This document shows positions 15,468 to 21,732 of a stretch of DNA of 21,732 nucleotides, in pieces (positions within the stretch are counted from its first letter, which is position 1; the number at the start of each line of letters is the position of its first letter). Origin of the DNA: Gammaproteobacteria bacterium (GTDB lineage Bacteria > Pseudomonadota > Gammaproteobacteria > Acidiferrobacterales > SZUA-150); contig JAOUNW010000012.1 of NCBI GenBank assembly GCA_029880755.1, positions 1 to 21,732 on the forward strand. The letters run 5' to 3'. Below the pieces are notes generated by a model. The model had not been told where the DNA came from, made no database searches, and saw nothing but the letters and a program-made list of their open reading frames with translations. A program made the position numbers and the translations under genes.

Positions 15468-18326
15468 TCAACCCACTTTACGTTGCCGAGCTTCTCGTTT
15501 GTCAAGCAGAGGTTTAAGGAAGGTGCCGGTAGCAGAGCGTGGTTCATTGCAAATGGCTTCCGGTGTTCCTGTAGCGATAATCTCCCCACCCCCATCACCG
15601 CCTTCAGGGCCAAGATCGATAATCCAGTCGGCAGTCTTGATTACATCGAGATTATGTTCAATTACCACCACGGTATTGCCATGGTCACGCAGACGATGCA
15701 GCACTTCCAGCAGGTGTTTGATGTCATGGAAATGCAATCCGGTAGTGGGTTCATCAAGGATATAGAGCGTTCTACTCGTGTCCCGCTTCGATAGTTCCCG
15801 GGAAAGTTTGATGCGTTGGGCTTCGCCGCCGGATAGCGTAGTAGCGCTTTGTCCTAGTGTTACATAGGACAAACCGACATCTATTAACGTATCCAGCTTG
15901 CGTTTGACGACAGGGATAGCGGAAAAGAATATGGCAGCTTCTTCCACTGTCATGTTCAGAACTTCGTGGATGGTTTTGCCTTTGTACTGGATATCCAGCG
16001 TTTCCCGGTTATAGCGTTTTCCCTTGCAGGTATCACAGGGCACATAGATATCGGGAAGGAAATGCATCTCCACTTTTATCAGTCCATCGCCCTGACAGGC
16101 CTCGCAGCGACCCCCTCTGACGTTGAAAGAAAAACGCCCGGGTGTATAACCACGGGCCCGTGCCTCCGGTGTGTTGGAGAATATTTCCCGAATTGGAGTA
16201 AACATGCCTGTATAGGTTGCTGGATTGGAACGGGGGGTCCTGCCAATAGGGCTCTGGTCAATGTCGACGACTTTGTCAAACTGATCCAGACCCTCGATTT
16301 CCTGGCAGGGTGCTGGTTCGAGATTGCTGCCGTACAGGTGCTTGGCTACCGAGGCATACAGGGTATCGTTTATCAGGGTGGATTTACCGGAACCGGAGAC
16401 ACCGGTTATACAGGTAAAGAGTCCCACCGGAATTGAGACATCGACTTGTTTCAGATTGTTTCCCGAGGCCTTGCGAATGATGAGCTGGCGATCCGGGTTG
16501 TTGGTGGTTTTTGTTTCTGGAATGACAATGGTTTTGGTGCCTTTGAGATATTGGCCGGTCAAGGAATCGGGGTGATTGATAATCTCCTCCGGTGATCCTT
16601 GAGCCACGATCCTGCCACCGTGGTGGCCGGCGCCTGGTCCGATATCCAGAACATGGTCAGCGCTGAGAATAGCATCTTCATCATGCTCCACCACAATGAC
16701 TGTATTGCCGAGGTCGCGCAGGTGCTTCAGCGTTTCCAGCAGGCGTGCGTTGTCCCGCTGGTGCAATCCTATGGAAGGTTCATCGAGCACATACATAACC
16801 CCCACCAGTCCGGCACCGATTTGTGAAGCCAGACGAATACGCTGGGCTTCGCCGCCGGACAGCGTGTCCGCGGATCGGGAAAGACTGAGATAGTCCAGGC
16901 CGACATTAATCAGGAAACCTAATCGGCTGTTGACCTCTTTGATAATCTTCTCTGCAATTTGGGCTCGATGGCCGCTTAAGCGCATATCGGAAAAGAATTG
17001 GTAGGCGCCTCTTATGGAAAACTGACTGACTTCATGTAATGGTCGCTTGTTAATAAATACATTTCGTGCCTCGGTGCGCAGGCGACTGCCGCCGCATGAC
17101 TCGCAGGGCTGGTTGCTTAGATATTTTGCCAACTCTTCTCGCACGCTGTTGGATTCCGTTTCCTTGTAGCGCCGTTCAATATTGGGAATGACGCCCTCAA
17201 AGGGATGTTTGCGGCGATAACTGGAGTTGCGGTCACCATGATAGATGAAACTAATCAACTCCTCTCCACTTCCGTAAAGAATGATATGACGGAATTTTTT
17301 TGGCAGTTCCTCAAAAGGTGTATCCAGATCAAACTTATAATGCTTCGCCAGAGACTGGAGCATTTGAAAATAGAATGCATTACGGCTATCCCAGCCGCGG
17401 ATTGCCCCCATGGGTAGAGGCAGGGTGGGATCGCTGACCACGCGTTCGGGATCAAAAAATTGTTTAACACCCAGCCCATCGCAAGTTGGGCACGCACCTG
17501 CCGGGTTGTTGAAAGAGAACAATCGTGGTTCCAGTTCAGGCAGACTGTAACCACAGTGGGGACAGGCATAGCGGGCCGAGAATAAAATCTCCTCTGCGGC
17601 ATTGCCTTCATCATCCAGGCGGACTGCCTTGACCAGTCCGTCTGCCAGATCGAGGGCCGTTTCAAACGATTCCGCCAAACGCTGTTCCTGGCCACTTTTG
17701 ATCACGACCCGGTCGACTACTGCCTCAACAGTATGTTTATGGGTTTTCTTGAGCGGCGATATTTCATCCAATGCAGTGACGATGCCGTCAATGCGCGCAC
17801 GGACATAACCCTGTACGCGCAGGCTTTCCAATATATGTAGATGTTCACCCTTTTTATCCTGCACCAGTGGTGCCAGTAGCAATAGTTTGGCCCCTTCCCC
17901 CAAGGCCATGATGTTGTCAACCATCTGGCTGACAGTTTGCGCTTCCAGGGTGACATCGTGCTCAGGACATTTTGGTTCACCGACGCGGGCATAAAGCAGC
18001 CTCAGGTAATCATGAATTTCAGTTACCGTGCCCACGGTCGATCGTGGATTGTGGGAGGTTGCCTTTTGTTCAATGGAGATTGCTGGGCTCAGCCCCTCTA
18101 TCAAATCAACGTCGGGTTTTTCCATGAGCGACAAAAACTGTCGGGCATAGGCGGAAAGGGACTCCACATAGCGCCGTTGGCCTTCCGCATAGAGGGTGTC
18201 AAATGCCAGGGAGGATTTGCCGGATCCGGATATTCCGGTAATGACAATCAGCTTATCTCGCGGTAAATCGACATCAATATTCTGTAAGTTGTGGGTACGT
18301 GCCCCGCGAATGCGGATGTAATTCAT
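15468..18326 (-). CDS. uvrA: Excinuclease ABC subunit A
   Basis: UvrA dimers scan DNA for bulky lesions and load UvrB in nucleotide excision repair. The 952-residue product has two ABC ATPase modules. Walker A sites are GISGSGKSS (31-39) and GVSGSGKST (642-650), signatures are LSGGEAQRIRL (489-499) and LSGGEAQRIKL (831-841), and Walker B sites are LDEPS (514-518) and LDEPT (857-861). Zinc cysteines occur at 255/258/279/282, 408/411 and 741/744/764/767. GTVTEIHDYLRLLYARVGEP is the usual UvrB-interaction region. Length matches the family. The ATG at 18326 is preceded by a purine-rich GAGAAAA and by a good minus-strand promoter. Unlike E. coli, uvrA is not directly divergent from ssb: a transporter gene lies between. 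Confidence 0.98.
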   Translation of the reverse strand: MNYIRIRGARTHNLQNIDVDLPRDKLIVITGISGSGKSSLAFDTLYAEGQRRYVESLSAYARQFLSLMEKPDVDLIEGLSPAISIEQKATSHNPRSTVGTVTEIHDYLRLLYARVGEPKCPEHDVTLEAQTVSQMVDNIMALGEGAKLLLLAPLVQDKKGEHLHILESLRVQGYVRARIDGIVTALDEISPLKKTHKHTVEAVVDRVVIKSGQEQRLAESFETALDLADGLVKAVRLDDEGNAAEEILFSARYACPHCGYSLPELEPRLFSFNNPAGACPTCDGLGVKQFFDPERVVSDPTLPLPMGAIRGWDSRNAFYFQMLQSLAKHYKFDLDTPFEELPKKFRHIILYGSGEELISFIYHGDRNSSYRRKHPFEGVIPNIERRYKETESNSVREELAKYLSNQPCESCGGSRLRTEARNVFINKRPLHEVSQFSIRGAYQFFSDMRLSGHRAQIAEKIIKEVNSRLGFLINVGLDYLSLSRSADTLSGGEAQRIRLASQIGAGLVGVMYVLDEPSIGLHQRDNARLLETLKHLRDLGNTVIVVEHDEDAILSADHVLDIGPGAGHHGGRIVAQGSPEEIINHPDSLTGQYLKGTKTIVIPETKTTNNPDRQLIIRKASGNNLKQVDVSIPVGLFTCITGVSGSGKSTLINDTLYASVAKHLYGSNLEPAPCQEIEGLDQFDKVVDIDQSPIGRTPRSNPATYTGMFTPIREIFSNTPEARARGYTPGRFSFNVRGGRCEACQGDGLIKVEMHFLPDIYVPCDTCKGKRYNRETLDIQYKGKTIHEVLNMTVEEAAIFFSAIPVVKRKLDTLIDVGLSYVTLGQSATTLSGGEAQRIKLSRELSKRDTSRTLYILDEPTTGLHFHDIKHLLEVLHRLRDHGNTVVVIEHNLDVIKTADWIIDLGPEGGDGGGEIIATGTPEAICNEPRSATGTFLKPLLDKREARQRKVG

Positions 18327-18355
18327 TGCTTTTCTCGGATTTTGGGGAACCTGAT

Positions 18356-18385
18356 ACTATACGCGGTTTCCGGGCACCCAGGCAA
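18356..18385 (-). promoter_or_regulatory. Sigma70-type promoter for uvrA
   Basis: On the minus strand, TTGCCT (18385-18380, -35) and TATAGT (18361-18356, -10) are separated by 18 bases. Transcription would begin near 18349 and give a leader of about 23 bases before the uvrA ATG. No good LexA box (CTGT-N8-ACAG) overlaps it; the nearest match, at 18351-18366, fits only about five of the eight outer bases. Confidence 0.55.
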
Positions 18386-18442
18386 AATTAGCCAGTAATT
18401 GTGTGTCTGGTTCGCGAGATTGCTATCACACCCAGGAGTATT

Positions 18443-19813
18443 ATGCAGATAAAGCGGTACCCCATGAATCCGGCCGAGCGTCGGGCAGTGAGCGGGTTGG
18501 CCGGTATTTTTGCCCTACGTATGTTAGGGCTTTTTCTGATCCTACCAGTATTTTCGCTGTATGCAGAGTCCTTGGCTGGCCACACCCCGTTTCTGGTGGG
18601 ATTGGCCCTGGGTATTTACGGCCTGACACAATCCTTGTTCCAGATTCCCTTGGGTGCCGCCTCAGATCGTTTCGGTCGCAAGCCGGTCATTGCCCTGGGG
18701 TTATTAGTATTTGCCCTGGGCAGCGTCGTGGCGGCTCTTTCGCATAGTATCCACGGCGTCATTATTGGCAGGGCGCTTCAAGGTGCGGGTGCCATCGCCT
18801 CGGCGGCGTTGGCATTAACCGCTGATCTGACCCGGGACAATCAGCGCACAAAAGCTATGGCTATTATCGGCATTACCATAGGTGGCTCATTTATGGTGTC
18901 GCTGTTGCTCGGTCCGATATTGGGCAGCCGCCTTGGCGTGCCGGGAATTTTCTGGCTGACGGCAGTGGCAGTGATTCTGGCTTTGCCGGTGCTGTTTCTG
19001 TGGGTGCCCACGGCGATTACCATGAAAACCCATAAGGCGTTGTCCTGGGAGGCATTTTCCGGTGTGTTGCGCCACCCGCAATTGATCAGGCTTAACGTCG
19101 GAATTTTTATGCTTCATTGTGTTCTGATGGCTCTGTTTGTCGCCTTGCCAAAAGTGTTGGTGACTTACGCCCAGATACCCCTGGAGCGTCATTGGCAGTT
19201 GTACGTACCGGTGTTGTTGGCATCGGTGGTAGTTATGGCCCCCTTTGTTTTGTTGGCGGACCGAAAAAATATTATGCGCCAGGTCTTTTCGGGCGCTGTC
19301 TTGTTGTTACTGGTTTCACAGTTGTTTCTCTTTTTTGAATACAAAAACTTCATCGGTGTTGTGGCGGGCCTGTTTCTGTTTTTTGTTGCTTTTAATTTTC
19401 TGGAGGCGTCTTTACCTTCCCTGGTATCCAGGACAGCACCGGCGAGAAACAAGGGTGCGGCCCTGGGGGTTTACAGCACCTTTGAATTTTTTGGCGCCTT
19501 TGTCGGTGGTATTTCTGGTGGCACGGTTTATGGTGCCTGGGGTCTGCACACGGTGTTTTTATTTAGCGGGTTAATTCTGATTCCCTGGTGTGTTTTGGCG
19601 TTTACTATGAAAATGCCCAGACTATTAAGTACCAGGACGGTAACGGTCGGCCGCCAGGCACCCGAGAAGGCAGAGGAAATCGCCAAACGATTAAGCACAT
19701 TACCGGGCGTAACCGAGGCGGTTGTGAACGCAGATGAGGGTGTCGCGTATTTAACTGTGGATGATAGTGTGTTTGAACCGGCAGAGCTTGAAGACTACTC
19801 AGTAACAGCCTAA
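18443..19813 (+). CDS. yajR: YajR-like major facilitator transporter with C-terminal YAM-type domain
   Basis: This is a 12-helix proton-coupled drug-efflux-type MFS protein of the inner membrane. The 456-residue product is very close in length to E. coli YajR (454). It shares the family start (MNPAERRAVSGLAGIFALRM, compare MTPGERR in YajR), IYGLTQSLFQIP, motif A GAASDRFGRKP, GRALQGAGAIASAALAL and TKAMAIIGITIG. After the last helix, about residues 398-456 form a soluble beta-alpha-beta module (EEIAKRLSTLPGVTEAVV, VAYLTVDD), matching the YAM domain. AGGAG at 18434-18438 supports the ATG at 18443. Its natural substrate is unknown. The gene lies between uvrA and ssb, as I recall for Pseudomonas. 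Confidence 0.88.
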   Translation: MQIKRYPMNPAERRAVSGLAGIFALRMLGLFLILPVFSLYAESLAGHTPFLVGLALGIYGLTQSLFQIPLGAASDRFGRKPVIALGLLVFALGSVVAALSHSIHGVIIGRALQGAGAIASAALALTADLTRDNQRTKAMAIIGITIGGSFMVSLLLGPILGSRLGVPGIFWLTAVAVILALPVLFLWVPTAITMKTHKALSWEAFSGVLRHPQLIRLNVGIFMLHCVLMALFVALPKVLVTYAQIPLERHWQLYVPVLLASVVVMAPFVLLADRKNIMRQVFSGAVLLLLVSQLFLFFEYKNFIGVVAGLFLFFVAFNFLEASLPSLVSRTAPARNKGAALGVYSTFEFFGAFVGGISGGTVYGAWGLHTVFLFSGLILIPWCVLAFTMKMPRLLSTRTVTVGRQAPEKAEEIAKRLSTLPGVTEAVVNADEGVAYLTVDDSVFEPAELEDYSVTA

Positions 19814-19908
19814 GTCATGATCAGTTTATAAGTATATGATTATTTAATTTATCAGCACCCTGTTAAATTGCGGATTTTGGTGGTTAATATTCCTTGAAAA
19901 TAAAATAA

Positions 19909-19937
19909 TTGTTCAAAAATTTTTTTCCGGGTACACT
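19909..19937 (+). promoter_or_regulatory. Sigma70-type promoter for ssb
   Basis: TTGTTC (19909-19914) and TACACT (19932-19937) are separated by the optimal 17 bases, with an AT-rich stretch upstream that could act as an UP element. Predicted initiation is near 19944, giving a leader of about 78 bases before the ssb start. Confidence 0.65.
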
Positions 19938-19947
19938 GCCGACCGCC

Positions 19948-19988
19948 CCGCGAAGGAGTGTAAATCTCTTAAGGCAAGTACTTCGCGG
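19948..19988 (+). promoter_or_regulatory. Inverted repeat in the ssb leader
   Basis: CCGCGAAG at 19948-19955 is perfectly complementary to CTTCGCGG at 19981-19988, giving an 8-bp GC-rich stem closing a 25-base loop. Within the loop, GAG (19956-19958) and CTC (19966-19968) could form a small inner helix. The element lies just downstream of the predicted start site, upstream of the ribosome-binding site AGGAGG. It could stabilise the mRNA, bind a regulator, or bind SSB itself; function is not evident. Confidence 0.45.
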
Positions 19989-20021
19989 ATGATCCTTTAA
20001 CCCAATAGAACAGGAGGCACT

Positions 20022-20471
20022 ATGTCCCGTGGTATCAATAAAGTCATTCTCGTAGGTCATCTCGGCAAAGATCCAGAAGTCAGATATTCCGCCAATGGCG
20101 CGGCTGTTGCCAATGTTTCGCTGGCAACCTCGGAATCCTGGAAAGACCGCAATACCGGTGAAAAACAGGAACGAACAGAGTGGCATCGAGTAGTATTTTT
20201 CGGGCGTCTGGCGGAAATTGCCGGTGAGTACCTTAAGAAGGGCGCGCAGATTTATGTTGAAGGCCGTTTGCAGACTCGTAAATGGCAGGATAAGGAAGGA
20301 CAGGACCGATACACCACGGAAATAGTTGCCAATGAAATGCAAATGCTGGGTTCCCGTGCAGGTGCCGGCGCCATGGATTACAGCGATAACTCGCAGGCAT
20401 CATCTTCCGTATCTCAGCCCATGGCGGCTGCCACATCAGCCGATGATTTTGATGATGACATACCTTTTTAG
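20022..20471 (+). CDS. ssb: Single-stranded DNA-binding protein
   Basis: SSB coats single-stranded DNA in replication, recombination and repair and recruits partners through its C-terminal tip. The 149-residue product begins MSRGINKVILVGHLGKDPEV and has a standard OB fold to about residue 110 (EWHRVVFFGRLAEIAGEYLK, GAQIYVEGRLQTRKWQDKEG). A short flexible Gln/Ser/Ala linker follows, then the acidic tip DDFDDDIPF. The linker is short compared with E. coli SSB (178 residues). AGGAGG precedes the ATG by 6 bases. It has its own promoter and leader, and ends in a terminator shared with convergent hinT. Confidence 0.98.
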   Translation: MSRGINKVILVGHLGKDPEVRYSANGAAVANVSLATSESWKDRNTGEKQERTEWHRVVFFGRLAEIAGEYLKKGAQIYVEGRLQTRKWQDKEGQDRYTTEIVANEMQMLGSRAGAGAMDYSDNSQASSSVSQPMAAATSADDFDDDIPF

Positions 20472-20492
20472 ATAGTTTTCTTGTCAGGATAA

Positions 20493-20528
20493 AAACAAAA
20501 GCGCCCGGTTGCACGGGCGCTTTTGTTT
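20493..20528. terminator. Bidirectional terminator between ssb and hinT
   Basis: A 15-bp perfect inverted repeat (AAACAAAAGCGCCCG at 20493-20507, CGGGCGCTTTTGTTT at 20514-20528) with a 6-base loop lies between the convergent genes. Each arm provides a T-rich tract for one direction: TTTTGTTT on the plus strand and its mirror on the minus strand. It can therefore end both transcripts. Confidence 0.92.
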
Positions 20529-20550
20529 AGCAGGATTTATAAAATAAAGA

Positions 20551-20895
20551 CTAACCCGGAGGCCAGCTCATGGCTCTTCCACCCATTAGATGCAGATGGA
20601 TGTGAAATACAGTCTGTCCGGCGTCGGCATTGCAATTCATTACTGTACGGTAACCACGCTCGCTTAACCCTTCTTTTTCGGCAATGTCTTTGACCGCCAG
20701 AAACATTTTTCCAATAAGTGTGCCGACTTCATCACTCAGATCATTGATCGTGGCAATATGATGTTTTGGGATTACCAGAATGTGGGTGGGTGCCTGGGGG
20801 TTGATATCCCGGAAGGCCAGCACGTCATCGTTTTCATAAACCGTATCCGGTGTAATTTCTCCTGAAACCATTTTGCAAAACAGGCAGTCTGTCAT
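20551..20895 (-). CDS. hinT: HIT-family purine nucleoside phosphoramidase HinT
   Basis: HinT proteins hydrolyse adenosine phosphoramidates and acyl-adenylates in the cytoplasm. The 114-residue product starts MTDCLFCKMVSGEI, typical of HinT, has FRDINPQAPTHILVIPKHHI near residue 28, and ends with the catalytic histidine triad HIHLHLMGGR and the terminal WPPG. The ATG at 20895 is chosen because it gives the family N-terminus and has a GGGGGA sequence about 9 bases upstream; an upstream in-frame Met adds 18 unrelated residues. It is convergent with ssb and divergent from the ABC pair. Two cysteines near the N-terminus (CLFC) recall the zinc-binding form of the family. Confidence 0.95.
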   Translation of the reverse strand: MTDCLFCKMVSGEITPDTVYENDDVLAFRDINPQAPTHILVIPKHHIATINDLSDEVGTLIGKMFLAVKDIAEKEGLSERGYRTVMNCNADAGQTVFHIHLHLMGGRAMSWPPG

Positions 20896-20964
20896 GGGTG
20901 CTTGTCCCCCAATGTTTTGATAGTTACCAGTGTAAACATACTTTATCATAGGCCGCTTCGCGAG

Positions 20965-20973
20965 TGTTATATT
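20965..20973 (+). promoter_or_regulatory. Extended -10 promoter element upstream of the ABC pair
   Basis: TGTTATATT at 20965-20973 is an extended -10 (TGN followed by TATATT, five of six consensus bases). No good -35 lies 16-18 bases upstream, which is acceptable for an extended -10. Predicted initiation is near 20980, immediately before the GTG at 20981. Confidence 0.4.
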
Positions 20974-20998
20974 CGGTAGTGTGAAAGAGGAACGGAAA

Positions 20999-21595
20999 TT
21001 GAGTCGATTACGGCTTGAAAATATCCAGCGAAACGGTCTGATGCCGGTGACGCTGACAATAGAGCCTGGTGAATGTGTCTGTCTTTCCGGTTCCTCGAGT
21101 GCCGGCAAGACGCTGTTGTTGAGAGTGATAGCGGATCTGGATCCTCACGAAGGCGAGGTATATCTGGACGAGATCGCCTGCCAGTCTATGAACGCGCCGC
21201 AATGGCGCGGGCAGGTAGGCATGTTGCCGGCAGAGAGCTTCTGGTGGAGTGAGCGGGTAGGTGATCATTTCGGGCAGATCGACATAACGCAATGGCATCA
21301 GTTGATGTTCGAACCGCAGGTCGCTGACTGGGCGGTGTCACGACTTTCCACCGGTGAACGACAGCGTTTGGCATTACTGCGTTTGCTAAGTGGCCGGCCT
21401 AAAGCGCTATTGTTGGACGAACCCACGGCCAGCCTGGATCCGGATAATGTTGCCAGAGTGGAACAACTGATTGAGGATTACAGGGCCGCACACAAGGCAC
21501 CGGTATTGTGGGTCAGTCATGACCGTCAGCAAATCAGCCGTGTAAGCAACCGCCATTTTCGTATTATCAGTGGCAGGGTAGAGGCGGTCTCATGA
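20999..21595 (+). CDS. FetA/YbbL-like ABC transporter ATPase lacking the Q-loop glutamine
   Basis: This is the nucleotide-binding subunit of a two-gene ABC transporter; the E. coli counterpart FetAB is linked to iron export. The product (198 residues from TTG at 20999) has Walker A GSSSAGKT (31-38), signature LSTGERQ (116-122, variant of LSGGQ/E), Walker B ALLLDEPTASLD (136-147) and H-loop WVSHD (171-175). Where FetA has YCAQTP, this protein has MLPAES, so the Q-loop glutamine appears to be absent, and the segment from there to the signature is shorter than in FetA. AGAGGAA at 20985-20990 favours TTG 20999; a GTG at 20981 is an alternative. Its stop overlaps the next start (ATGA). Substrate is unproven. 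Confidence 0.82.
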   Translation: MSRLRLENIQRNGLMPVTLTIEPGECVCLSGSSSAGKTLLLRVIADLDPHEGEVYLDEIACQSMNAPQWRGQVGMLPAESFWWSERVGDHFGQIDITQWHQLMFEPQVADWAVSRLSTGERQRLALLRLLSGRPKALLLDEPTASLDPDNVARVEQLIEDYRAAHKAPVLWVSHDRQQISRVSNRHFRIISGRVEAVS

Positions 21596-21732
21596 CAGTG
21601 ATCGCGTTAAGTCCGCTGGATCTGGTGTTAGCTGGTGGTCTGGTATTAGTGTTGGCATTGTTATCCTGGCCTCTGAAGCTACGTATTGGCCCGACACTAT
21701 TGATCGCTGCCTTGAGAACCACGGTTCAGTTA
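21592..21732 (+). CDS. FetB/YbbM-like ABC transporter permease, N-terminal part (cut by window edge)
   Basis: The first 47 codons of a membrane protein are present, starting at an ATG that overlaps the stop of the ATPase gene (ATGA, 21592-21595), a sign of translational coupling. The residues show one long hydrophobic helix (LVLAGGLVLVLALLSWPLKL) followed by LLIAALRTTVQL. This resembles the conserved start of the UPF0014/FetB family, where a helix is followed by a (G/L)R-x-x-x-QL motif. The remainder lies beyond the window, so the family call rests on this motif and on the ATPase partner. Confidence 0.72.
   Translation, partial: MTVIALSPLDLVLAGGLVLVLALLSWPLKLRIGPTLLIAALRTTVQL

Noticed and set aside
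17255..17695. A 146-codon minus-strand frame inside uvrA
   Set aside because: It is an overlapping frame within the coding region of the fully conserved uvrA and has no family resemblance.
18351..18366. LexA-like sequence CTGATACTATACGCGG upstream of uvrA
   Set aside because: Only the left half-site resembles CTGT; the right half does not match ACAG. It overlaps the -10 element, which explains its TA-rich centre.
19859..19874. CTGT half-site upstream of ssb as a possible SOS box
   Set aside because: The right half at N8 spacing reads GGAT rather than ACAG.

Overview
The window is chromosomal DNA from a gammaproteobacterium. Three things indicate this: the S10/spc/alpha ribosomal gene order, protein sequences close to the Escherichia/Pseudomonas type, and a downstream uvrA - yajR-like MFS - ssb block in the order I recall from Pseudomonas. 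I cannot name a genus. One departure from the usual gammaproteobacterial pattern is an S4 protein with a full four-cysteine zinc motif. No stretch longer than about 150 bases lacks a gene, apart from the 208-base yajR-ssb interval that holds the ssb promoter and leader. I see no tRNA, rRNA, CRISPR array, insertion sequence or phage gene.

Region 1 (1-9020) is a one-directional ribosomal, secretion and transcription supercluster: the end of rpsQ, then rplN-rplX-rplE-rpsN-rpsH-rplF-rplR-rpsE-rpmD-rplO-secY-rpmJ (spc), a structured leader, rpsM-rpsK-rpsD-rpoA-rplQ (alpha) and a strong intrinsic terminator. L17 carries an unusual acidic then lysine/alanine-rich tail of about 80 residues.

Region 2 (9037-15443) is accessory. 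It holds a SAM-hydroxide adenosyltransferase gene, followed by a tight three-gene set: a TonB-dependent outer-membrane receptor, an orphan periplasmic ABC-type substrate-binding protein, and an inner-membrane HAMP-PAS-GGDEF-EAL protein with apparently intact synthase and phosphodiesterase motifs. The three products would sit in the outer membrane, periplasm and inner membrane, which suggests an envelope-spanning ligand-to-cyclic-di-GMP relay. This is the best candidate here for an under-described system. Hand-counted samples suggest the receptor gene is AT-richer than its flanks.

Region 3 (15468-21732) returns to conserved housekeeping genes: uvrA on the minus strand, a yajR-like transporter, ssb with a good sigma70 promoter and a hairpin leader, a bidirectional terminator, hinT on the minus strand, and a fetA/fetB-like ABC pair running off the right edge. 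The ATPase of that pair appears to lack the Q-loop glutamine.
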